Shown: positions 7,308-14,148 of the stretch, one piece after another
Layout: the number at the start of each line of letters is the position of its first letter
Numbering within the stretch: position 1 is the first letter of the stretch
Assembly (NCBI RefSeq): GCF_014859565.1
Contig: NZ_JACUUA010000039.1
Span: 1-23,963 of the forward strand
Direction: 5' to 3'
From: Marinospirillum sp.
Lineage (GTDB): Bacteria > Pseudomonadota > Gammaproteobacteria > Pseudomonadales > Halomonadaceae
Length of the DNA: 23,963 nt
The notes under the pieces: generated by a model
What the model saw: the letters and a program-made list of their open reading frames with translations, nothing else
What the model was told of the DNA's origin: nothing
Database searches by the model: none
Made by a program: the position numbers and the translations under genes

Positions 7308-7836
7308 GGCGATTCAGTTCCACCTGCACACTGGTGCCACCATCCGACAACCAGATCTGGCCTTCGTTGATGGTGCACTGCAGCTGCATGGAGCGGCCAC
7401 ATAAACCAGCCAGTGCCTGAGCATCCTGCTCCGGGACTTCCCAGAGTTCCAGGTTATCAAACCGCTTTAATTCCTTGGCATTCTGCTGTAACCAGATGGG
7501 TACTGCCCGACCACCATAAGCATACAGCTTGACCCGCTCAGCGCGCTGACAGGCTTTACGCAGCCATTTTTCATCCGGCTGCCCAAAGGCTACCCAGAGT
7601 TCAATACCCCCGTGCAGGTTTTTTTCACTCAGCTCCGGCTCCCCTTCATCACTCAGGTTGCTGGAAAACTGCAATTGCTCAGAGGCATTGAGTGCAAAAG
7701 CCAGCAAACGCACCATCAGGCGCTGTTCAGTTTCGGATGGATGCTGTGCCAAAGTCAGGCTGTGATCCTGATAATAATGCCGATCCATATCGGCAATCTG
7801 CAGCTGGGCTTTCACCACGCTGGAACGTTGAGCCAT
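7294..7836 (-). CDS. yaeQ: YaeQ family protein
   Basis: The product has 180 residues, the normal family length. The N-terminal block VKAQLQIADMDRHYYQDHSL followed by TLAQHPSETEQRLMVRLLAF is diagnostic. YaeQ proteins have a fold related to PD-(D/E)XK nucleases, but their physiological role is unsettled. Here the gene is the last of the module 2 operon, 15 nt after the barrel gene, and it overlaps the convergent LytTR gene by 14 bp at its 3' end. AGGAAC lies about 10 nt before the ATG. Whether YaeQ takes part in the export module or is just co-transcribed is not clear. Confidence 0.92.
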   Translation of the reverse strand: MAQRSSVVKAQLQIADMDRHYYQDHSLTLAQHPSETEQRLMVRLLAFALNASEQLQFSSNLSDEGEPELSEKNLHGGIELWVAFGQPDEKWLRKACQRAERVKLYAYGGRAVPIWLQQNAKELKRFDNLELWEVPEQDAQALAGLCGRSMQLQCTINEGQIWLSDGGTSVQVELNRLSVV

Positions 7837-7851
7837 TCGGGAAGTTCCTGA

Positions 7852-9003
7852 TTAAAAATTCCATTGTATCGAAGTCGCCAGCAAACTGCCTGCTTGCTGA
7901 AGGTCGGATCTGCCACCGGGTAACTGAAACTGCGCCTGGGTATTCCAGTCCAGATCCGGTAAAAGGGAAAAACGCAGCGCGGGTGCCAGAAACATGGCCT
8001 GCTCATCCAGATATACCAGACTGGTAAGGCTTACATCCAGCAAAGGGTTGACGCTGTAAGCCAGCTGACTGGCAAGCTGCCAGCGGGTAAGGGAAGGGTT
8101 GTCGGCACTGGGCTGAAAAGCCTGTTGCTGCTGCTGGCTAGCCTGTTCATTCCAGAGCAGCTCCAGCACAGCAAACAATCCATTGCTGAACATGTAATCC
8201 AGTGAAACAGCCATCACACCGGAATGAGGATAATCACCACCAGCATCCGCTGCCCGATCCCGGAACCACATGGCTTCTCCTTTAAAACCGGCTTCACCCA
8301 GATTACTGGCCCAGCCGCCGCCCAGTGCAAAACGCTCACGATAACGTCCGGCTATCAGCTGTATATCTGCTGTCTGCCAGTTAAAGGTGATCAAACCGGC
8401 CAGCACGGATGAATCCGGATCAGCCGAACGACTGGCAGCCAACTCCCAGTGACCAGTGGCTCCCAGTGAGTGCTGCAGACGCAACGCATCACTGCCGGGT
8501 CGTTCTGGATAATCAAAGGCATACACCGAATAAATATTAAACAGATCGTTGGGGTTGCTGATCAGGTTCACACCCCAGTTGATACGCTGCCGACCTGCAC
8601 GCAGATTCCAGTCGGGCTGCTGCCACTCCACAAACAACCGATCCGTGTTGTAGTGCAGCAGCTGCTGATCGGTTTCCACCAGACTGGCTGAAAGATTAAA
8701 ATAACCGGGGTCTTCACTGAGGCTGCTGATGTAACCCGGCATTTTTTGCACCAGATCACCGGCAAAATACCGAGTTCGCATTTGCCAGGTAACATTCACT
8801 GTTTCGCTGGCATACCAGCGCAGATTCAGTCGATTCTGCGCCCGGTAATCCCACCAGCCCTGTTGTTCACCGGTCTGCGGATCGTCCAGCTGCAGACACA
8901 CCGGCATCACCTGCCAATAACCACCCATCTCCAGGTTTTCCGCCTGAATAGCCCCACCCTGCCAGCACACCAGCAGCAATAACAGACACAGCCGCTGTTT
9001 CAT
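7852..9003 (-). CDS. Predicted outer-membrane beta-barrel protein of module 2
   Basis: The product has 383 residues. The signal peptide is MKQRLCLLLLLVCWQGGAIQA with cleavage near residue 21. The mature protein is rich in amphipathic strands and ends in LLATSIQWNF, an outer-membrane C-terminal signature with terminal Phe. The segment RLFVEWQQPDWNLRAGRQ, INWGVNLISNPNDLFNIY is reminiscent of DUF1302/alginate-export-like porins, where a GRQ..WG....P motif is common. The ATG overlaps the ATPase stop (ATGA), so it is translationally coupled to the transporter. In other bacteria DUF1302-like barrels accompany MMPL/RND exporters and LolA-fold DUF1329 proteins. Here a barrel of similar look accompanies an ABC exporter with LolA-like proteins. 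Function in cargo delivery to or through the outer membrane is inferred. Confidence 0.78.
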   Translation of the reverse strand: MKQRLCLLLLLVCWQGGAIQAENLEMGGYWQVMPVCLQLDDPQTGEQQGWWDYRAQNRLNLRWYASETVNVTWQMRTRYFAGDLVQKMPGYISSLSEDPGYFNLSASLVETDQQLLHYNTDRLFVEWQQPDWNLRAGRQRINWGVNLISNPNDLFNIYSVYAFDYPERPGSDALRLQHSLGATGHWELAASRSADPDSSVLAGLITFNWQTADIQLIAGRYRERFALGGGWASNLGEAGFKGEAMWFRDRAADAGGDYPHSGVMAVSLDYMFSNGLFAVLELLWNEQASQQQQQAFQPSADNPSLTRWQLASQLAYSVNPLLDVSLTSLVYLDEQAMFLAPALRFSLLPDLDWNTQAQFQLPGGRSDLQQAGSLLATSIQWNF

Positions 9004-9704
9004 GCCAGGTGTGGCTCCGGCTGCTGAATCTGATCACTTTCAACGGCACCATCCACCAGACGGATCACCCTTCTCGCCCGGTTGATCACCCGCTGGTCAT
9101 GGGTGGAAAAAATAAAGGTCATGCGATGCTCCCTATTCATCTTTTCCATGATATCCAGCAGTTTCATCGCCGACTGGCTGTCCAGGTTGGCGGTGGGTTC
9201 ATCCGCCAGAATAAAACGCGGTCGGGATGCCAGTGCCCTTGCCACTGCAACCCGCTGTTGCTGACCACCGGACAGCTCTTTCGGGCGTGCATTCAGTCGA
9301 TCCCCCAACCCCACCTCGGTTAATAACTCTTGTACCCGTTGATCAATTTCCTGACACGGGCGTTTTTGCAGCAACAGGATAAAGGCCACATTCTCTGCCG
9401 CAGTAAAAACCGGAATCAGGTTATAAGCCTGAAAAATAAAACCGATATGCTGCAAACGAAAGTCAATCAGCTCACTGTCACCCATCTGAGCCAGGGACAC
9501 ACCATCGACCACCACCTCACCACTGGTGGGTGTATCCAGCCCACCCAGAAGATTCAGCAGGGTGGTTTTACCGGAGCCGGAAGGTCCGACCAGACTGGTG
9601 AACTCACCTTCTTCAATACTCAACTCAACATTCCGCAGTGCATAAACCGGCACCGTTTTTGGATTGTAGATCCGGGTTAATCCCCGCGTGGTGATGATTG
9701 CCAT
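9000..9704 (-). CDS. ABC transporter ATP-binding protein, LolD/MacB type (module 2)
   Basis: The product has 234 residues. Walker A GPSGSGKTT (40-48), Q-loop Q92 in FIFQAYNLIP, signature LSGGQ (144-148), Walker B FILADE (164-169) and H-loop H202 are all intact at the same residue positions as in the module 1 ATPase, so the two are paralogues of the same subfamily. GAGGT precedes the ATG by 7 nt. It lies 24 nt after the first permease gene and overlaps the barrel gene by ATGA. With two distinct permeases upstream it presumably forms an ATPase dimer on a permease heterodimer, as LolD does with LolC/LolE. Confidence 0.92.
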   Translation of the reverse strand: MAIITTRGLTRIYNPKTVPVYALRNVELSIEEGEFTSLVGPSGSGKTTLLNLLGGLDTPTSGEVVVDGVSLAQMGDSELIDFRLQHIGFIFQAYNLIPVFTAAENVAFILLLQKRPCQEIDQRVQELLTEVGLGDRLNARPKELSGGQQQRVAVARALASRPRFILADEPTANLDSQSAMKLLDIMEKMNREHRMTFIFSTHDQRVINRARRVIRLVDGAVESDQIQQPEPHLA

Positions 9705-9728
9705 CTGACTACCTCATAAAAATCAGCT

Positions 9729-10949
9729 TTAGCTGCGTACTGCTTCCGCCGGTTTCAGCTGCAGGGCTTTATAAGCGGGATAAAGGGCAGCCAGCAGCGC
9801 TGTCAGCACTACCAGCAATGCAATACCGGTTAGCTCCTGCAGACTGATCACCGGCACCACCAGTGAGTCATAACCAAACTCTGCCATTGCGGCACCACCA
9901 ATAGCTTCCAGATTAATACCTTCCCGCCCCAGCCAGTGGATGCTTAACAAGCCCAGCAGCACCGCCAGAAAAGCACCTGTTAGTGTCAGCAGCAGGGACT
10001 CCAGGGTGATCAGTATAAAAATCCGTCGTTTGTTCATACCAATCGCCAGCAACATACCCAGTTCCCGGGTACGCTCAAACGTTGCCATCAGCAAGGTATT
10101 CAGCAAACCAAAAGCCAGCGCCAGCAGGATAATTCCCATCACTATCCAGGTCATCAGGCTGCCCATATCACTGATGTATCTTAGCTCTGGTGACAGTTCA
10201 AACCAGGTTTGTGCTTGTTGCCCTTCAAATAGCCGGTTCAGCTCCTCGGCCAGAAGTGTCGCCTGATCCTGTTGCTGCATCACTACGGCCACCTCATGCA
10301 ACAACAGCTGATCAGACAAATAGGTATTCAACACCGAGCGGGGTACAAATACCTGCCGCTCCTCCAACCCGGTGGACAGGGCTTCAAACACCCCAACAAT
10401 ATTAAAAGCGGCTGAAACCAGCTCTTGTTCAGCATCCTGAAAAGTCAGCACCACCCGGTTACCCACTCCAACCTTAAGCTTTTCACTCAAGGCCTGACCC
10501 ATCAATAATGGATTATGCAGGGTGGTATCAAGATACTGCCCCTCAGTCAGGCTCTCTTGCAGGCGGCTGGTCTGCTGCTCGGCTTCTGGCTCCACTCCGC
10601 GTAGCTGAACACCGGCACTGGTCACCGGAGATTGGATCATGCCATCCACCAGGGTGCGGGGGGCAAAAGCCTGAATCCCTGACTGCTGTTGCAGGTAATA
10701 CAAGAGTTTCTGAGGTTCCGGCAGCGTCATCCAGTTTTCTCGCTCCACCAGAAACTGCGGATGATGCAGTTGCAGGTGAGAAATCTCTCGCTCAATCAGT
10801 TTTTCAAAACGCTGCACCAGCATACCGTTGGTCATGGCCACCAGCAGGATTCCCGCCCATAACCCCAGTAGTATTGCAGCCAGTAATACACCACTGCGGG
10901 CAGGGCTACGCCAGATATTACGCCAGGCCAATTGCAGCAGTATCAACAT
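9729..10949 (-). CDS. ABC transporter permease, FtsX/LolC type, first of a pair (module 2)
   Basis: The product has 406 residues from the ATG at 10949; a TTG one codon earlier is also possible. GGAG lies 8 nt before the ATG. One N-terminal helix (about 18-40) after LQLAWRNIWRSPARSG is followed by a large periplasmic domain and three helices (about 263-290, 309-337, 371-394). The FtsX-domain motif FERTRELGMLLAIGMNKRRI starts at residue 291, and the end LYPAYKALQLKPAEAVRS is typical of LolC/MacB permeases. It follows the other permease gene by only 4 nt. The two permeases are clearly different proteins of the same topology, implying a heterodimer. Confidence 0.88.
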   Translation of the reverse strand: MLILLQLAWRNIWRSPARSGVLLAAILLGLWAGILLVAMTNGMLVQRFEKLIEREISHLQLHHPQFLVERENWMTLPEPQKLLYYLQQQSGIQAFAPRTLVDGMIQSPVTSAGVQLRGVEPEAEQQTSRLQESLTEGQYLDTTLHNPLLMGQALSEKLKVGVGNRVVLTFQDAEQELVSAAFNIVGVFEALSTGLEERQVFVPRSVLNTYLSDQLLLHEVAVVMQQQDQATLLAEELNRLFEGQQAQTWFELSPELRYISDMGSLMTWIVMGIILLALAFGLLNTLLMATFERTRELGMLLAIGMNKRRIFILITLESLLLTLTGAFLAVLLGLLSIHWLGREGINLEAIGGAAMAEFGYDSLVVPVISLQELTGIALLVVLTALLAALYPAYKALQLKPAEAVRS

Positions 10950-10953
10950 CAAA

Positions 10954-12192
10954 TTAACTCCGGGATGCAGCCAGAATATCCAGCCGCATCACTCGTAACA
11001 GCGGATAAAGGCCAATCAACAAGGCCAGCATAAAAATCACCAACCCCTGAGTGTAAAAAATATCCAACTCGGCAGAAAAACTAAGCATCGGTTCCAGCCC
11101 CATACCAAATTCCTCCACCAAATCGGCCATATCACCCGACAGAGGGATCGGATTAAAATAAAACCAGTAAATCAGCGGCACACCCAGCAGAAAGCCGCCC
11201 ACCACACCCAGCAGGCAGATCAGCAGGGTCTCCAGAAACAACACCAGACCCAGCTGCCAGCGCTGCATTCCCAATGACAAGAGCACACCAAATTCACGAT
11301 TACGCTCCAGTGTCATCATCAGCACTGTGCCAAACAACCCAAAACCGATCACCATATATAAAATACCGAGCATAAAAACCTGCTGAGCATTATCAAAGCG
11401 TATTGCTTCCAGTAATTCCGGTAACAACTCCCGCCAGGTTTCCACCCGATAGAGTGAAACATCCAGCTGAGCACGCAGAACTTGTGCCAGCGGATCAATC
11501 AGGCTCACTTCAGCCGGGGTAATCAGCAAAGAGGTCAGCTGCCCCTCAGCAGACAAGAGGTACTGGGCATCCGGCAACGATAGATACACCAGCTGGTTAT
11601 CCAGCTCTCGTAACGGATGGCGAATCAGACCGGCCACCTCAAACAAACCCGATGCGGTCATGCTGTAACGCCCCTGCCCCAGCAATACCAGCTCATCCCC
11701 TGCAGACAGCTGTAACCGGCGCGCCAGACCTTCACTCAACACGACTCGTCCATCACCCGGCTGAAAAAACTCACCGGCGACCAGTCGCTGCTGCAGGCCG
11801 TTCAGTTGTTGTTCAGCCGCCGCATCCACACCCAGCACCAAGGCCCCGCGCACCTGTTGTTCACCCCCGGCCAGCATGAAGGTTTCCAGACGGGGTACCA
11901 GAAAACTGTCTTGTGGTAGCTGTTGTTGCAGTTGTGCCTGCAGATCTGCAGTAAAAGCCAGACTGTTATCCAGCGAGGCTTCATCCTTATAGTGCCAATC
12001 CTGCAGCTGCATAAAACCCGTGTGAAACCGCGCCATATTGTCAATCATCTGGTTATGGACACCACGATTCAGCGAACCCACAAACAGCGACAACAACACT
12101 GCAAAACTGACCGAACTGACCGAACTGACAGTGATCAGGGTGCGGCGATGATTACGCCACAAGTTGCGCCATGCCAGCGAAAGATAAAACAT
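10954..12192 (-). CDS. ABC transporter permease, FtsX/LolE type, second of a pair (module 2)
   Basis: The product has 412 residues from the ATG at 12192, which shares its A with the TGA of the LolA-like gene (TGATG); a TTG one codon earlier is less likely. Topology matches the partner permease: helix 1 at about 18-40, a periplasmic domain, then helices at about 271-294, 315-345 and 380-400, with ERNREFGVLLSLGMQRWQ from residue 296. The end GLYPLLRVMRLDILAASRS is the usual family tail. Helix 1 contains an in-frame 9-bp tandem repeat (12106-12129) that encodes a Ser-Ser-Val reiteration. Tight coupling to both neighbours supports one stoichiometric complex. Confidence 0.87.
   Translation of the reverse strand: MFYLSLAWRNLWRNHRRTLITVSSVSSVSFAVLLSLFVGSLNRGVHNQMIDNMARFHTGFMQLQDWHYKDEASLDNSLAFTADLQAQLQQQLPQDSFLVPRLETFMLAGGEQQVRGALVLGVDAAAEQQLNGLQQRLVAGEFFQPGDGRVVLSEGLARRLQLSAGDELVLLGQGRYSMTASGLFEVAGLIRHPLRELDNQLVYLSLPDAQYLLSAEGQLTSLLITPAEVSLIDPLAQVLRAQLDVSLYRVETWRELLPELLEAIRFDNAQQVFMLGILYMVIGFGLFGTVLMMTLERNREFGVLLSLGMQRWQLGLVLFLETLLICLLGVVGGFLLGVPLIYWFYFNPIPLSGDMADLVEEFGMGLEPMLSFSAELDIFYTQGLVIFMLALLIGLYPLLRVMRLDILAASRS
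12106..12129. repeat. Short 9-bp tandem repeat inside the permease gene
   Basis: The plus strand reads ACTGACCGA twice and then ACTGAC, giving 2.7 copies. On the coding (minus) strand it falls in membrane helix 1 of the module 2 second permease and produces a VSSVSSVS stretch (residues 22-29). Because the unit is three codons long, copy-number change would keep the frame but lengthen or shorten the helix. Confidence 0.7.
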
Positions 12193-12965
12193 CAACGCAC
12201 TCGCTGCATGTTCTGGCGGGTAAAGAAGGATGCATCCAGTGGTGGATCGAACTCTACGGTGAGATAACGCATCAGGGTGTGGTGATCTGGCTTGTCTGCC
12301 GGTGTCATCTTCATCAGGGTCGGCAATAGACGCCCACCCATCGGCTGGATATCACTGAGCTCCATCGTATTGGCAAGCTGATTCGACTGGTCATCGTTTT
12401 CAATGCGTAACTGCAAATAATGCTGCTGGCTGATCCACATACGCACCCGCCCCCAGACAATGGCCGTGTCCGGCTTTGGAGTCAGCTCCAGCACCCAGAC
12501 TTTGTGACCCTCATAAATTTCTTCACGCAGTATTTGATGTTCATAATCATCAATCACCGAGCTTTCGCGCACCAGATCATCATTGGTGAAATCAGAACCC
12601 ATCCAGGACTGGGACATCATCGAAGGTGGCATCTTGATGGTGCGATCAATATTGGGCACATAATTCCAGATTTCCCGCTCCCGCTTGAGAAACACCGTTC
12701 CCTGATCTCTGGCCGGAGCAGTGATCAGTGTCAGCGAAAAATCATCACCCATTGACCAGCTTTTTAACTGCACCTCGCGGCTATAACGTGGACGCACAAT
12801 ACTCATGGACATCTCAAAATAACTGGCATCACCCCGCATGGTGGCTTCCATGCGTGCCAGAATCTCCCGTGCATTCAGAGTCTGTGCAGCGCTTGATCCA
12901 CTGCTTAGCAACAAGGCAAACAACAGGCCAGTAATCACCCCAGCGGATCTGAATAAAGTAATCAT
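12192..12965 (-). CDS. LolA-like periplasmic protein (outer membrane lipoprotein-sorting protein family), module 2
   Basis: The product has 257 residues from MITLFRSAGVITGLLF, the start of the signal peptide (cleavage near SSAAQ). An in-frame ATG at 12986 would add 7 residues but has no ribosome site. The mature protein carries the family blocks REILARMEATMRGDASYFEM, WNYVPNIDRTIKMPPSMM and SQSWMGSDFTNDDLV, and KVWVLELTPKPDTAIVWGRV. These mark it as an outer membrane lipoprotein-sorting protein (LolA fold). It is the first gene of the six-gene module 2 operon and overlaps the next by 1 nt. In this family the protein is thought to carry lipid-type cargo through the periplasm; the cargo is unknown here. 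Confidence 0.87.
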   Translation of the reverse strand: MITLFRSAGVITGLLFALLLSSGSSAAQTLNAREILARMEATMRGDASYFEMSMSIVRPRYSREVQLKSWSMGDDFSLTLITAPARDQGTVFLKREREIWNYVPNIDRTIKMPPSMMSQSWMGSDFTNDDLVRESSVIDDYEHQILREEIYEGHKVWVLELTPKPDTAIVWGRVRMWISQQHYLQLRIENDDQSNQLANTMELSDIQPMGGRLLPTLMKMTPADKPDHHTLMRYLTVEFDPPLDASFFTRQNMQRVR

Positions 12966-13087
12966 AAAAATGCTCGTTATAACCATGAAATATTTAATAA
13001 ATATACTACCCCAGTCACCTGTAAACTTCTAACTTCGGTTTTTAATCCTTGCCTTTAATTTTTAACCTCCCGGTCAGATTGCTGGAG

Positions 13088-13093
13088 TATAAT
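13088..13093 (+). promoter_or_regulatory. Consensus -10 box before the DMT transporter gene
   Basis: TATAAT matches the sigma-70 -10 consensus exactly. No convincing -35 stands 16-18 bp upstream; TTTAAC at 13061 is 21 bp away. Transcription would begin near 13100, leaving only a short leader before either candidate TTG start. Confidence 0.45.
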
Positions 13094-13125
13094 CGGCCAC
13101 CCACTGTTTGATCCGAGCGTCCGAC

Positions 13126-14049
13126 TTGAACATCCGTATCTCTCCGCTGCAAGCCCATCTTGCCCTGCTGCTGGCCATGGTGATCTGGGGCAGCTCTTTT
13201 ACTCTGCTGAAAATCACCATTGATGTGATGCCCGCCATGCAAGTGATGTTTTTTCGTATGCTGGCCGGCAGTGTGCTGTTGCTGTTTTTTGTGCGCTGGT
13301 GGCTGCGTGGTGTGAACTACCAAAAGGGTGACTGGAAGTGGCTACTGCTGATGGCTGCTTTTGAGCCTTGCCTGTATTTTCTATTTGAAGGCTTGGCACT
13401 CAAATACACCAGTGCCAGCCAAGCCGGATTGATTACCAGCATCCTGCCACTGATGATTGCCGCTGGTGCCTGGTTATTCCTGAAAGAACAGATCAAAAAA
13501 CGCCAGTGGTTCGGCTTCATGCTGGCGGTTGCTGGTGTGATTTGGATGTCTGCCTACAGTGAGGTATCCAGCAGCGCCCCCAACCCGGCACTGGGCAACT
13601 TTCTGGAAGTGCTGGCAATGATGTCCGCCGTGGGTTATACCCTGCTGGTCAAAAAACTCACCAGCCGTTATAACCCAGTATTCCTGACTGCTTTTCAAAC
13701 CTTTGTGGGTGCGGTGTTCTTTCTACCACTGGCGCTCAGTCAACCGCTGCCAGAACAGGTGGAACCACAGGTCATCTGGGGGATTGTTTACCTGGGTGTG
13801 GTGGTCAGTCTGGGAGCTTATGGTCTTTACAACATCGCTCTCAGCCGCTTGTCTGCCACCGTAACCGGTGCCTATATCAACCTGATTCCAGTATTTGCAC
13901 TGCTGGTTGCCTTGCTGGTGTTAAAAGACACCATCAACCTGCAACAGTGGTTGGCGGTGCTGGTCATTTTTACCGGCATTGGCATCAGTCAGTATCAACA
14001 ACCTGTTCGGGGTGCAGAAACACCCTTGCCTCCGGCACCTCACGCCTGA
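13126..14049 (+). CDS. EamA/DMT-family membrane transporter
   Basis: From the TTG at 13126 the product has 307 residues; another TTG at 13108 would add six. No ATG exists upstream of the first helix (LALLLAMVIWGSSF), so a non-ATG start is required. I prefer 13126 because a perfect TATAAT at 13088-13093 would put the RNA start near 13100. About ten hydrophobic helices form two EamA repeats (first roughly residues 7-135, second roughly 150-285), with WGSSFTLLK in repeat 1 and ATVTGAYINLIPVFALL in repeat 2. Family members export amino acids, metabolites or dyes; the substrate cannot be told from sequence. It diverges from the module 2 operon. Confidence 0.88.
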   Translation: MNIRISPLQAHLALLLAMVIWGSSFTLLKITIDVMPAMQVMFFRMLAGSVLLLFFVRWWLRGVNYQKGDWKWLLLMAAFEPCLYFLFEGLALKYTSASQAGLITSILPLMIAAGAWLFLKEQIKKRQWFGFMLAVAGVIWMSAYSEVSSSAPNPALGNFLEVLAMMSAVGYTLLVKKLTSRYNPVFLTAFQTFVGAVFFLPLALSQPLPEQVEPQVIWGIVYLGVVVSLGAYGLYNIALSRLSATVTGAYINLIPVFALLVALLVLKDTINLQQWLAVLVIFTGIGISQYQQPVRGAETPLPPAPHA

Positions 14050-14096
14050 CATACCCCAGACCAATGTATCACTTTGTAAAGCCAGTTTAACTCTGT

Positions 14097-14127
14097 AAAC
14101 TTTACGGCCATACTGCAGGTAAAGTTT
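14097..14127 (+). repeat. Inverted repeat before the Cache-PAS-GGDEF gene
   Basis: AAACTTTAC (14097-14105) and GTAAAGTTT (14119-14127) are a perfect 9-bp inverted repeat with a 13-nt spacer. It ends about 10 nt before the AGGAG ribosome site of the GTG start at 14149. It may be an operator or an AT-rich leader hairpin. A 10-bp match to its left part (CTGTAAACTT, 14093-14102) also occurs at 13019-13028 between the module 2 operon and the DMT gene. Confidence 0.5.
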
Positions 14128-14148
14128 TAAGCAACCAAGGAGTCTGGC

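Noticed and set aside
14094..14105. TyrR-type box TGTAAA-N6-TTTACA
   Set aside because: The spacing is 1 rather than 6 bases, and there is no aromatic amino acid gene nearby.
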